Below are positions 1 to 7,820 of a stretch of DNA of 44,296 nucleotides, in pieces. Below the pieces are notes generated by a model, which was given only the letters and a program-made list of their open reading frames with translations, ran no database searches and had not been told where the DNA came from. Positions within the stretch are counted from its first letter, which is position 1, and each line of letters starts with the position of its first letter. Origin of the DNA: Bacillota bacterium (GTDB lineage: Bacteria; Bacillota; Clostridia; Lachnospirales; Lachnospiraceae); assembly GCA_023413555.1 (NCBI GenBank), contig JAEZPG010000082.1, positions 1 through 44,296 on the forward strand. The letters are read 5' to 3'. The position numbers and the translations under genes were made by a program.

Positions 1-2
1 TA

Positions 3-408
3 ATAAAAGGGGATCCGGAGTTTAAGAAATATCTTATAGTACAAAAGTATGATAAGGAATTGGAGGATCTTGAAGTAAAGTATGGTCTGCCGGATGGACG
101 ACTGTATGTAGCTTATTGTGATGGGATGTTAGCAGGTTGTATTGGCTTCTTAGAAAATAGACGATGCTAATTGTGAAATGAAGCGCCTGTATGTGAGACC
201 GGAGTTTAGAGGAAATCACCTGGCACAGATACTGATTGATCGAATCTTAAAAGAGGCAAAGACAATTGGGTATTCCTTTATGTTACTAGATACCTTACCA
301 TTTTTGCAAAGTGCAATTTACCTTTATAAAAAATATGGTTTTTATGAAATTGATTGTTATAATAACTGTCTAATGAGTTCAGCAGTCTATATGAAACTGA
401 ATTTATAA
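3..408 (+). pseudogene. GNAT acetyltransferase, frameshifted, 5' end outside window
   Basis: A GNAT-type N-acetyltransferase split between two frames. Frame 3 is open from the left edge and encodes the middle of the fold (ending GCIGFLENRRC, stop at 168-170). The downstream half, in frame 1 from about 157, reads DDANCEMKRLYVRPEFRGNH, which carries the acetyl-CoA-binding loop in a form typical of the family, and then SAIYLYKKYGFYEI up to the stop at 406-408. Removing one A from the AAAA run at 153-156 restores a continuous reading across the junction, so this is a single-base insertion or a sequencing error. The true start lies left of the window. The substrate cannot be told. Confidence 0.75.
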
Positions 409-660
409 CACTTAAGTGGGATTCATTGAGGAGGAATTGATTATATGATAGGAGAATCGAGATATCTGGGAAAATGTCTAGGTAAAAGATTGTACTTAAA
501 CTAATTAAAGTTACATTCGTCAGTGTTGCGCCTCTGTCCTTATATACGGTAGTGCGGCGAAGGAGAAGTATTAAATTTCAAAGGAAGGGTTGCCTAGATA
601 AAGAGGTGGTTAAAGAGGTCGGTTAAAGACCTCTAGATAAAGATACATATCAAAAAAGTA
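409..660 (+). other. Gene-poor gap with possible GNAT remnant and a hairpin
   Basis: There is no convincing gene here. A 19-codon ORF at 445-504 has a good ribosome site (GAGGAGG at 428-434) and reads GESRYLGKCLGKRLYLN, which resembles the acetyl-CoA loop of GNAT enzymes. It may be debris of a second acetyltransferase gene or chance. A perfect 7-bp hairpin (AGAGGTC at 614-620, GACCTCT at 628-634) sits between two copies of CTAGATAAAGA. No T-run follows, so it is not a clear terminator. Confidence 0.3.
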
Positions 661-688
661 TTGTATACTGGGAAAATAATGATATAAT
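661..688 (+). promoter_or_regulatory. Sigma-A promoter for the BspA-like gene
   Basis: TTGTAT at 661-666 and a perfect TATAAT at 683-688 are separated by 16 bp, 94 bp ahead of the next start codon. This is a sequence match only. Confidence 0.5.
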
Positions 689-782
689 TAATAAAAAATG
701 TAATTTTATATAAATATAATACTGATTATGATTAGAGCAACGATGTAGGATTATATAAGGTATAATAGTTGGAGGGGAAGCA

Positions 783-3284
783 ATGAAGAAAAGATATGTT
801 ACTGTAGTATTATTAGTTATTTTTATAATCAATGTAATTCCTACTATGCAGCAAAATGTAAATGCATATACTTATGAACAATGGACCGGTGAAGATATTC
901 CAATTGATGATACAGAAGAACCCTATACAATTGGTGATTGGCTATGCCAAGATACAGGAGGAGATAATGAAGTAGTCCTTATGGGGTATATTGGTACGGA
1001 GACTAATATAAGAATACCTAGTAAACTGAAAGAAAAGAATGTTACTGAAATAGACGAATTTCGTTTAAAACGTCCGGAAAAAGTTAAATCCATCGCGATT
1101 CCAAGTAGTATTAGAATTATCCGTGATAGTGGATTTTCGGACGCTAAATATTTGGAAAATATTATTGTGGATGTTGATAGTATCGATTTTTCTTCTGTAG
1201 ATGGGGTATTATTTAATAAGCAAAAAACGAAGTTACTTTGTTATCCACAAGCCAAAATGGGTAGTAATTATAGCATTCCAAATAGTGTTACTGGTATTTG
1301 TTCGAATGCTTTTATAGATAACAAAAATCTGTCGTCCATAACTATTCCAGACAGTGTTACATCTATTTTATACGGTGCATTTCGTGGTATGAAAAATCTG
1401 TTGTCCATAACTCTTCCAAATAGTATTACGTCTTTATCATGGGATTTGTTTGAAGATTGTAAAAAGCTTAATTCGGTTGTGCTCCCAGATAGTTTAACAA
1501 AAATCTATGACGATGCTTTTGCAAGGTGTACAAGTCTTAGTAGTATTACTATACCAGATTCTGTAGAACTCATTAGGCTTGGAGCATTCAGAGGATGTAA
1601 GAAGCTAAATTCAGTCAATATTCCAGAAAAGGTTACTAAACTAAGTCCATATGTATTCGAAGGATGTAGTAGTCTTAAAACAATAAACCTTCCAAACAGT
1701 ATTACAAGTATAGAACGTGCTGCCTTTAATGGGTGTACTAATCTAACTGGTATTGTTATACCATATGGTGTTACAACATTAGAAGAAAGCTCATTTGAAG
1801 GTTGTAGTAGTCTCACCTCTATTAGTCTTCCAAGTAGTATTAGAAAAATAGGTGATAGAGTATTTGCTAATTGTATAAAACTTTCCGTAATTAACATTCC
1901 AGAGTTAGTTAATACAATTGGAAAGGATGTCTTTAAAAATTGTAAGGGTTTAGGTTATATTAGTGTAAGTACTAGTAATACAAAATACTCTTCGGTAAGT
2001 GGTATATTGTTTAATAAAGCAAAAACATCTATCATAACTTATCCCCAAAATAAGAAGAATACAAGATTCGTGATTCCTAATACTGTGAAAATAATTGAAG
2101 AGAGCGCTTTTGAGGACTGCAGATTCCTTAAAACAATTACGTTACCAGTTAAATTGGAGTATATTAGAGATACTTCATTTAAGAATTGTAGTGGAATTAC
2201 TTCAATAAGTATTCCAGATACTGTTAAAAAAATAGGTGTAGATGCTTTTATTAATTGTAATAAACTTGTAAGTATAAATGTTGATAAGAAGAATGCTGTC
2301 TATAGTTCAAAGGCAGGAGTGCTATTCAACAAAAAGAAAACCACACTTATTATTTATCCTAGCAGTAAAAAGGATACCACCTATAACATACCAAGCACTG
2401 TAAAACAAATTAGTAGAAGAGGATTTAGAAATTGTTATAATCTTAAAAAAGTAATTTGTCCAGAGAAATTGGACTCTTTTAATCAAGGTTACGCTTTTGA
2501 TAGTTGTAAGAACTTAACCTCTATTTCTTTTTCTTCTAAGTTATATTGGATCGAACCTTATACGATTAATAACTGTACCAGTTTAAAAAGCATCCATATT
2601 CCAAGTAAAGTCTCAGCTGTATTTACCAATGCATTTGTTGGTTGTACTAAGCTAAGTAAAATTACTGTTGATAAAAAGAATAAAAAGTTTTCTTCCAGTA
2701 ATGGTGTGTTATTTGATAAAAAGAAAACAAGAATTCTAATTTACCCATCGGGTAAAAAGGATAAAAAATATATGATTCCAAGTACAGTAGTAGATGTTCG
2801 TAGATATGCATTTAGAGGAGCTAGGTATCTGGAAACAGTTATCATTCCAAATAAAACAAAGAGCGTGGGAGAATATGCATTTTCTTATTGCCCTAAATTA
2901 AGAACTGTAGTTATGCCTAATTCATTAAGAACTATTGAATCTGGAATAACAAAACAATCTAAGTTGGCTACCTTATATATACCTAATAATGGATTTATTC
3001 GGTCTTATGCAGAATTTGAAAAAATTCCGTTTAAAATTATAGCATCAAAAATAACGATAAAAGCAAGTACAAAAACACTAAAGGTTGGAAAGTCATTGTC
3101 TTTAAAAGCTATATTAAAGCCTACCAATGCAGTTGATGTTATAAAATGGAAGGTATCAAATAAAAAGAATGCTATAATATCAAGCAAAGGTGTTGTGAAA
3201 GGACTCAAGCCAGGGAAAGTTACAATTACCGCCTATACGATAGGTGGTTATCAGGCTAAGATTACATTAACAATTAAGAAGTAA
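783..3284 (+). CDS. Secreted BspA-like leucine-rich-repeat protein with C-terminal Ig-like (Big_2) domain
   Basis: An 833-residue exported protein. Residues 1-29 form a signal peptide (MKKR, hydrophobic core, cleavage probably after VNA). Most of the chain is LRR_5/BspA-type repeats of about 23 residues with the pattern IPxSVTxIxxxAFxGCxxLxSI. Four longer units interrupt the array, each containing a GVLFNKxKT..L..YP block (first at about residue 135, last at about 640). The last 80 residues form a bacterial Ig-like Big_2 domain (KTLKVGKSLSLKA ... KPGKVTITAYT). No LPXTG sortase motif or SLH domain is visible, so attachment is unclear. BspA-type repeats in other bacteria bind host or matrix proteins; a role in adhesion or surface display is inference. 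GGAGGGG lies 5 nt before the ATG. It stands alone, with its own promoter and a following hairpin. Confidence 0.9.
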   Translation: MKKRYVTVVLLVIFIINVIPTMQQNVNAYTYEQWTGEDIPIDDTEEPYTIGDWLCQDTGGDNEVVLMGYIGTETNIRIPSKLKEKNVTEIDEFRLKRPEKVKSIAIPSSIRIIRDSGFSDAKYLENIIVDVDSIDFSSVDGVLFNKQKTKLLCYPQAKMGSNYSIPNSVTGICSNAFIDNKNLSSITIPDSVTSILYGAFRGMKNLLSITLPNSITSLSWDLFEDCKKLNSVVLPDSLTKIYDDAFARCTSLSSITIPDSVELIRLGAFRGCKKLNSVNIPEKVTKLSPYVFEGCSSLKTINLPNSITSIERAAFNGCTNLTGIVIPYGVTTLEESSFEGCSSLTSISLPSSIRKIGDRVFANCIKLSVINIPELVNTIGKDVFKNCKGLGYISVSTSNTKYSSVSGILFNKAKTSIITYPQNKKNTRFVIPNTVKIIEESAFEDCRFLKTITLPVKLEYIRDTSFKNCSGITSISIPDTVKKIGVDAFINCNKLVSINVDKKNAVYSSKAGVLFNKKKTTLIIYPSSKKDTTYNIPSTVKQISRRGFRNCYNLKKVICPEKLDSFNQGYAFDSCKNLTSISFSSKLYWIEPYTINNCTSLKSIHIPSKVSAVFTNAFVGCTKLSKITVDKKNKKFSSSNGVLFDKKKTRILIYPSGKKDKKYMIPSTVVDVRRYAFRGARYLETVIIPNKTKSVGEYAFSYCPKLRTVVMPNSLRTIESGITKQSKLATLYIPNNGFIRSYAEFEKIPFKIIASKITIKASTKTLKVGKSLSLKAILKPTNAVDVIKWKVSNKKNAIISSKGVVKGLKPGKVTITAYTIGGYQAKITLTIKK

Positions 3285-3317
3285 GATATTGTAAATAGAA
3301 ACTAAGCTATATAAAAG

Positions 3318-3366
3318 AGAACTACCTCTGTAACCATATACAATCGTCACAGTGATAGTTCTTTCT
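3318..3366 (+). terminator. Probable terminator after the BspA-like gene
   Basis: AGAACTA (3318-3324) pairs with TAGTTCT (3356-3362), followed by TTCTTT. The long loop holds a small TCACAGTGA hairpin. The T-run is modest. Confidence 0.45.
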
Positions 3367-3399
3367 TTATGGATAAATCACCTAATATGTTGTAATGAT

Positions 3400-3429
3400 T
3401 TGCTATATTGCGAATGAATATGTTATGAT
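3400..3429 (+). promoter_or_regulatory. Sigma-A promoter for the ACT/radical SAM pair
   Basis: TTGCTA at 3400-3405 and TATGAT at 3424-3429, with an 18-bp spacer, lie 65 bp before the ACT-domain gene. Confidence 0.45.
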
Positions 3430-3493
3430 TAATCGTGTAGTTAACTTTAAGTAGGGGCGAACTGGCATGGGATGATGGAGGGACGCATTTATT

Positions 3494-3877
3494 ATGGTAA
3501 TTAAGAAATTGATAGAGGATTTTTCCATCTGTAAGGTAAAGGACCTTAGTGAGGTCAATTTAAATGATAAATTCTGCTTTGTTGGAAAGACAGATGAGGA
3601 ACTTAGTGTGGTTTGTTTAAGCAATCAGGTTCCAGGTAATGTGACAGAAAGAGATGATGGCTGGAAGGCCATGAGAATTCAGGGTGAGTTAGATTTTTCG
3701 CTGATTGGAATCTTATCAAAGATATCTGGGATTTTGGCAAATGAAAAAATTGGGATTTTTGCAATTTCTACGTATAATACGGATTATATTCTGACGAAGG
3801 CTGAAAATTATGAGAGAGCATTAGTGGCTCTAAAAGAGGCTGGATATGAGATTGAGGTCTATGAAATAAGCATTTAA
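3494..3877 (+). CDS. ACT domain-containing protein
   Basis: A 127-residue soluble protein. Its C-terminal half (about residues 60-125) is a CASTOR/ACT_7-type ACT domain: RIQGELDFSLIGILSKISGIL, then NEKIGIFAISTYNTDYILTKAENYERA in separate parts of the fold. ACT domains usually bind amino acids or small ligands and act as regulatory modules, but a free-standing one has no assigned enzyme here. GGAGGG lies about 11 nt before the ATG. The gene is 19 nt upstream of the radical SAM gene and is probably co-transcribed with it. The ligand is unknown. Confidence 0.75.
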   Translation: MVIKKLIEDFSICKVKDLSEVNLNDKFCFVGKTDEELSVVCLSNQVPGNVTERDDGWKAMRIQGELDFSLIGILSKISGILANEKIGIFAISTYNTDYILTKAENYERALVALKEAGYEIEVYEISI

Positions 3878-3896
3878 AAAACTGAAGGTGAAGACT

Positions 3897-4760
3897 ATGC
3901 ATTTTGTAACTGCAAATAGAATCCTCTCGGCAAAGAATGGGATGAATATCTATAGGGGCTGCACCCATGGGTGTATCTATTGTGATACCCGTTCTACTTG
4001 CTATCAGATGAATCATCGATTTGAGGATATCGAGATAAAGGAAAATGCCCCTGACCTTTTGGAGCAGGCAATCAGGAGAAAACGAAAGAGATGTATGATT
4101 GGCACCGGATCCATGAGTGATCCCTATATGCATTTTGAGGAGAAGCTTAAGCTAACCAGAAGATGCTTAGAGATAATTGATGCGTATGGATTTGGACTTG
4201 CGATTCTGACTAAATCGAATCGCATTCTGAGAGACCTGGAATTACTTAAGAGTATTAACAAGAAGGCGAAATGTGTAGTTCAGATGACATTAACTACCTA
4301 TGATGAGGACTTATGTAAGGTTCTTGAGCCAGACGTTTGTAGTACTCGAGAACGGTTTGAGGCCTTAAAGATTCTTCGAGATAATGGAATACCCACAGTA
4401 GTCTGGTTCAGTCCTGTGTTACCATTTATTAATGATACCGAGGAGAATCTTATGGGAATTCTTGATTATTGTTTCGAAGCAGAAGTGAAAGGTATCATTT
4501 GTTTTGGGATTGGGACTACCATGCGAGAGGGTAGCAGGGAGTATTTTTATCAGGCCCTTGAACAACATTTCCCTGGAATGAAGGAAAGATATATTGAAAA
4601 GTTTGGGAATAACTATGTACGTAATAGTGATAACAATGATTCTCTTATGCGACTTTTTCATACCTATTGCGAAAAACATAGAATATTGCATAAGCCTGAC
4701 AAGGTTTTTGAATATCTTCAAGAATTGCCAGAGGAATATGAACAACTTAGTTTATTCTAA
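3897..4760 (+). CDS. SPL-like radical SAM protein
   Basis: A 287-residue radical SAM enzyme of the spore photoproduct lyase (SplB)-like/Rv2578c-type group. The cluster motif is CTHGCIYC with Cys22, Cys26 and Cys29, preceded by MNIYRG, and GTGSMSDPY follows about 60 residues later, as in this group. A GTG nine bases upstream (3888) is possible, but AAGGTG sits 6 nt before the ATG at 3897 and family members start M-H-F/Y. The last six residues are EQLSLF, which matches the bacterial sliding-clamp-binding consensus QL(S/D)LF. Real SplB repairs UV photoproducts in spore DNA, but this subgroup lacks a proven reaction, so DNA repair is inference from the tail and the family. Confidence 0.8.
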   Translation: MHFVTANRILSAKNGMNIYRGCTHGCIYCDTRSTCYQMNHRFEDIEIKENAPDLLEQAIRRKRKRCMIGTGSMSDPYMHFEEKLKLTRRCLEIIDAYGFGLAILTKSNRILRDLELLKSINKKAKCVVQMTLTTYDEDLCKVLEPDVCSTRERFEALKILRDNGIPTVVWFSPVLPFINDTEENLMGILDYCFEAEVKGIICFGIGTTMREGSREYFYQALEQHFPGMKERYIEKFGNNYVRNSDNNDSLMRLFHTYCEKHRILHKPDKVFEYLQELPEEYEQLSLF

Positions 4761-4926
4761 TTAAATATGAAAGTCTCTCGGCGGATTTCTCTACTTGATT
4801 TGTATAGAGATTGTAAATCAGAGATTTTTTGTATCTGAACAAAGCATGAAGCATACGGCAGTTACCTGTGGACTTGGCCAAATTGGGAAAAGCAGCGGAT
4901 GGATCCGTTAATCAGAAGTATTAAAA

Positions 4927-4952
4927 AAGGACCTCATTTGACTGAAGTCCTT
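4927..4952 (-). terminator. Terminator for the Bfd-like gene (possibly bidirectional)
   Basis: AAGGAC and TCA (4927-4936) pair with TGA and GTCCTT (4943-4952) with one mismatch. Read on the minus strand, the stem is followed by TTTTTT, which fits the gene ending at 4968. On the plus strand the trailing CTTTCTCT also makes it a possible end for the radical SAM operon. Confidence 0.7.
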
Positions 4953-4967
4953 CTTTCTCTATTTCTT

Positions 4968-5156
4968 TTACATGTCTCTTTCTTTTACAAATTCTTCAAT
5001 TAATCGTTTCACATCATCAGTACATCTACGACAACCTCTGGAGACATTTGTTTTCTCTTGTACCTCCTCAAAGGTAGTTGCACCATCTTGTACAGCCCTA
5101 TAGATATCGCCATTTGTAACTTTCATGCAAAAGCAAACTTTTTTATCCAAGTTCAT
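4968..5156 (-). CDS. Bfd-like (2Fe-2S)-binding protein
   Basis: A 62-residue protein made of one BFD-like [2Fe-2S] domain. Cysteines at 8, 10, 42 and 45 give the CxC-X31-CxxC arrangement of bacterioferritin-associated ferredoxin. The open frame extends 22 codons further upstream, but AAAGGAG lies 7 nt before this ATG, and the promoter -10 element lies between the two possible starts. Bfd reduces and mobilises iron from bacterioferritin in other bacteria; related domains also occur as parts of NirB and of dehydrogenases. No ferritin gene is near. The promoter overlaps a Fur-family-like palindrome, which supports a role in iron metabolism. Confidence 0.8.
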   Translation of the reverse strand: MNLDKKVCFCMKVTNGDIYRAVQDGATTFEEVQEKTNVSRGCRRCTDDVKRLIEEFVKERDM

Positions 5157-5193
5157 TAATAATTCTCCTTTAATATAGATATCGTGTAAAATA

Positions 5194-5222
5194 ATTATAG
5201 TAATCATTACTGATATTTGCAA
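5194..5222 (-). promoter_or_regulatory. Sigma-A promoter with overlapping Fur/PerR-like palindrome
   Basis: On the minus strand TTGCAA (5222-5217) and a perfect TATAAT (5199-5194) are 17 bp apart. The spacer holds AGTAATCATTACT (5199-5211), a perfect 6-1-6 palindrome with the TAATNATTA core of Fur/PerR boxes. A repressor bound there would block the promoter. The regulator's identity is inferred. Confidence 0.65.
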
Positions 5223-5350
5223 GTGTATATTTTGTTAAGAATAGAAAAGATTGGCTTTTGCATATTGATGAGAAAAAATTAAAAACAGTAAGTAAAATTG
5301 TATAAATAGACAAAATTAACTTATTAGATATTAATAATGCTAAAAAAGTA

Positions 5351-5378
5351 TTGCTTATATTTTAGTCTAAGTTATAAT
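5351..5378 (+). promoter_or_regulatory. Sigma-A promoter for purC
   Basis: TTGCTT (5351-5356) and a perfect TATAAT (5373-5378) are 16 bp apart. An 85-nt leader follows, in which I see no purine riboswitch core. Confidence 0.55.
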
Positions 5379-5463
5379 TAAGGTGTGTTTTACATAAGAA
5401 ATCAAACGTAAGATAAAAGTAGTATAAAATTAAAAATAAAATTGAAGAATAGGTGGTAGGGAC

Positions 5464-6174
5464 ATGAACAAGTTAGATATGTTGTACGAGGGAAAAGCAA
5501 AAAAAGTGTTTAAGACTGACGTAGATAATGTTTACATAGTAGATTATAAGGATGACGCTACTGCATTTAATGGCTTGAAAAAGGGTACTATTGTTGGTAA
5601 AGGCGTTGTCAATAACCGTATGTCCAATTTCATGTTTAAGATGCTGGAAAAGGAAGGTATTCCTACTCACTTTGTAGAAGAATTGAGTGATAGAGAGACA
5701 GCTGTAAAGAAGGTTGACATTGTACCACTTGAAGTGATTATACGTAATATTGCAGCAGGAAGTTTTTCTAAAAAACTTGGAATAGAAGAAGGGAAGAAGC
5801 TTCTTTGTCCTACGTTAGAGTTTAGCTATAAAGATGATGAACTTGGTGATCCAATGATTAATGATTACTATGCCATGGCCATTGGAGTTGCTACCAGAGA
5901 AGAAATTGATCGTATTACTGAACTTACTTTTAAGATAAATGAAGTAATGTGTAAGTATTTCCTCACTGTAGGAATCGAATTAGTTGATTTTAAGATCGAG
6001 TTTGGCAAGACTACTGATGGTCAGATTGTACTTGCAGATGAGATTTCACCTGATACTTGTAGATTATGGGATGTAAACACCCATGATAAACTAGACAAGG
6101 ATCGTTTTAGAAGAGATATGGGTGGTGTAGAAGATGCTTATCTTGAAGTCGCCAAACGTATTGGAATTCTATAA
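5464..6174 (+). CDS. purC: Phosphoribosylaminoimidazole-succinocarboxamide synthase (SAICAR synthetase)
   Basis: A 236-residue cytoplasmic enzyme of full family length. It joins CAIR and aspartate with ATP to give SAICAR in de novo purine synthesis. Recognisable segments are LYEGKAKKVF (nucleotide-binding start), VVPLEVIIRN-like VDIVPLEVIIRNIAAGSF, and the signature LVDFKIEFG followed by LADEISPDTCRLWD. AGGTGG precedes the ATG. It is the first of three pur genes in a row (purC, purF, purB), but a strong hairpin separates it from purF, so the three may not form one transcript. Confidence 0.95.
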   Translation: MNKLDMLYEGKAKKVFKTDVDNVYIVDYKDDATAFNGLKKGTIVGKGVVNNRMSNFMFKMLEKEGIPTHFVEELSDRETAVKKVDIVPLEVIIRNIAAGSFSKKLGIEEGKKLLCPTLEFSYKDDELGDPMINDYYAMAIGVATREEIDRITELTFKINEVMCKYFLTVGIELVDFKIEFGKTTDGQIVLADEISPDTCRLWDVNTHDKLDKDRFRRDMGGVEDAYLEVAKRIGIL

Positions 6175-6190
6175 AAAGTAAAATGTACTG

Positions 6191-6236
6191 GGCTGTCGCA
6201 AGGGACTCTCACTGAGATATGGCGACAGCCTCTTTC
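6191..6236 (+). terminator. Strong hairpin between purC and purF
   Basis: GGCTGTCGC (6191-6199) pairs perfectly with GCGACAGCC (6222-6230), followed by TCTTTC. It is a likely terminator for purC, though the T-run is interrupted. It could also act as a processing or attenuation element. Confidence 0.6.
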
Positions 6237-6302
6237 ACTTCTTGAATAGTGACAGTTGGTATGATAGTATATAATCAGATTTGAAGATAGAAAGGGTTTG
6301 CC

Positions 6303-7742
6303 ATGAGTAGCATAGTAAGTGATTTTATTCCAGACGAACTTCATGAAGAATGTGGGGTCTTCGGTATCTATGATTTTGATGGAAATGATATAGCGTCTTC
6401 CATTTATTACGGTTTATTCTCCCTTCAACACAGAGGACAGGAGAGTTGTGGAATCGCAGTCAGTGATACAGAGGGACCTAAGGGAAAGGTTCGCTCCTGT
6501 AAAGGGATGGGGCTTATCAATGAAGTGTTTACCCCGGAAGCATTGACAGAACTTCATGGTGATATTGGCATTGGCCATGTTAGGTATTCAACAGCAGGAG
6601 CTAGTTGTGCCGAGAATATACAACCATTGGTTTTAAATTATGTAAAAGGTACGTTAGCTCTTGCTCATAATGGTAATTTGATTAATGCACTTGAATTAAG
6701 AGAAGAATTAGAATATACAGGCGCTATCTTTCAGACAACAATTGATACTGAAGTGATCGCCTATCATATAGCTCGAGAGAGACTGAAGACAAAAAATGTC
6801 GAGGATGCAGTGTATAATGCAATGGGAAAGTTATCTGGGGCGTATTCCCTGATTGTTATGAGCCCACGTAAGTTGATTGGAGCAAGAGATCCATTTGGCT
6901 TTCGGCCACTTTGTATTGGGAAACGTGACAATGCATATATTCTGGCAAGTGAAAGCTGTGCTTTAGATGCAGTAGGTGCAGAATTTGTTAGAGATGTGCT
7001 ACCAGGGGAAATTGTTACTATTTCCAAGGAAAAGGGGATTAAGTCTAATACAGCTCTATGTCAAAAGAAAAAGGCAAAATGTATCTTTGAATATATTTAT
7101 TTTGCAAGACCAGATAGCTATATTGATGGAATTAGTGTATATAATTCTAGAATTATGGCTGGTAAGATTCTTGCCCAGACTCATCCGGTTAATGCAGATA
7201 TTGTAGTAGGAGTTCCTGACTCTGGTAATGCAGCAGCCTTAGGCTTTGCCTTGGAATCTGGAATTGAGTTTGGTATGGCTTTCGTGAAAAACAGCTATGT
7301 AGGAAGAACATTTATTAAGCCAAAACAGGCTGTCAGGGAGTCTGCAGTTAAGATTAAATTAAATGTATTAAAAGAAGTAGTACGAGGGAAGCGTGTGGTT
7401 ATGATCGATGATTCTATTGTCCGTGGTACTACCAGCGAGCGCATCGTTCGGATGTTAAAGCAGGCTGGCGCTACTGAAGTACATGTAAGAATCAGTTCAC
7501 CACCATTTTTATACCCATGCTATTTCGGAACCGACGTACCTTCCTGTGATCAATTGATTGCCCACAACAACAGTATAGAAAAAATATGTGAAATGATTGG
7601 AGCAGACAGTTTAGGTTATCTGGATGGAGAACGTCTTAGTGAATTAGTGGAAGGGGATCACGGTTATTGTGATGCTTGTTTCTCAGGTAAATATCCGGTG
7701 GGCCCTCCAAAGGGTGATATTCGCGGAGAATATGAATGTTAA
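6303..7742 (+). CDS. purF: Amidophosphoribosyltransferase
   Basis: A 479-residue enzyme that makes 5-phosphoribosylamine from PRPP and glutamine, the first committed step of purine synthesis. After a 16-residue propeptide the chain reads EECGVFGIYD, so Cys17 should become the N-terminal glutaminase nucleophile, as in the Bacillus-type enzyme. The N-terminal Ntn-hydrolase half (LQHRGQESCGIA, HNGNL) is followed by a PRTase half with the PRPP loop VVMIDDSIVRGTTS. Cysteines in KKAKCIFEY, YPCYFG and YCDACF match the four ligands of the Bacillus-type [4Fe-4S] cluster, so an oxygen-labile form is likely. AGAAAGGG precedes the ATG. purB follows 78 nt later. Confidence 0.95.
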   Translation: MSSIVSDFIPDELHEECGVFGIYDFDGNDIASSIYYGLFSLQHRGQESCGIAVSDTEGPKGKVRSCKGMGLINEVFTPEALTELHGDIGIGHVRYSTAGASCAENIQPLVLNYVKGTLALAHNGNLINALELREELEYTGAIFQTTIDTEVIAYHIARERLKTKNVEDAVYNAMGKLSGAYSLIVMSPRKLIGARDPFGFRPLCIGKRDNAYILASESCALDAVGAEFVRDVLPGEIVTISKEKGIKSNTALCQKKKAKCIFEYIYFARPDSYIDGISVYNSRIMAGKILAQTHPVNADIVVGVPDSGNAAALGFALESGIEFGMAFVKNSYVGRTFIKPKQAVRESAVKIKLNVLKEVVRGKRVVMIDDSIVRGTTSERIVRMLKQAGATEVHVRISSPPFLYPCYFGTDVPSCDQLIAHNNSIEKICEMIGADSLGYLDGERLSELVEGDHGYCDACFSGKYPVGPPKGDIRGEYEC

Positions 7743-7820
7743 AAAGATATAATTTAGCCAGTTGTAAAAAATTGAAATAATATGTTGAATAAGAAAATTA
7801 GATTACTTAAGGAGGTCCAA

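Noticed and set aside
1505..1897. Minus-strand open frame inside the BspA-like gene
   Set aside because: It mirrors the LRR repeats in antisense, has no ribosome site and resembles no family.
4761..4926. Gene fragment between the radical SAM and Bfd-like genes
   Set aside because: Short open stretches are present, but none has a ribosome site or a recognisable motif.
5223..5463. Purine riboswitch before purC
   Set aside because: The leader is AT-rich without the conserved junction or a terminator stem.
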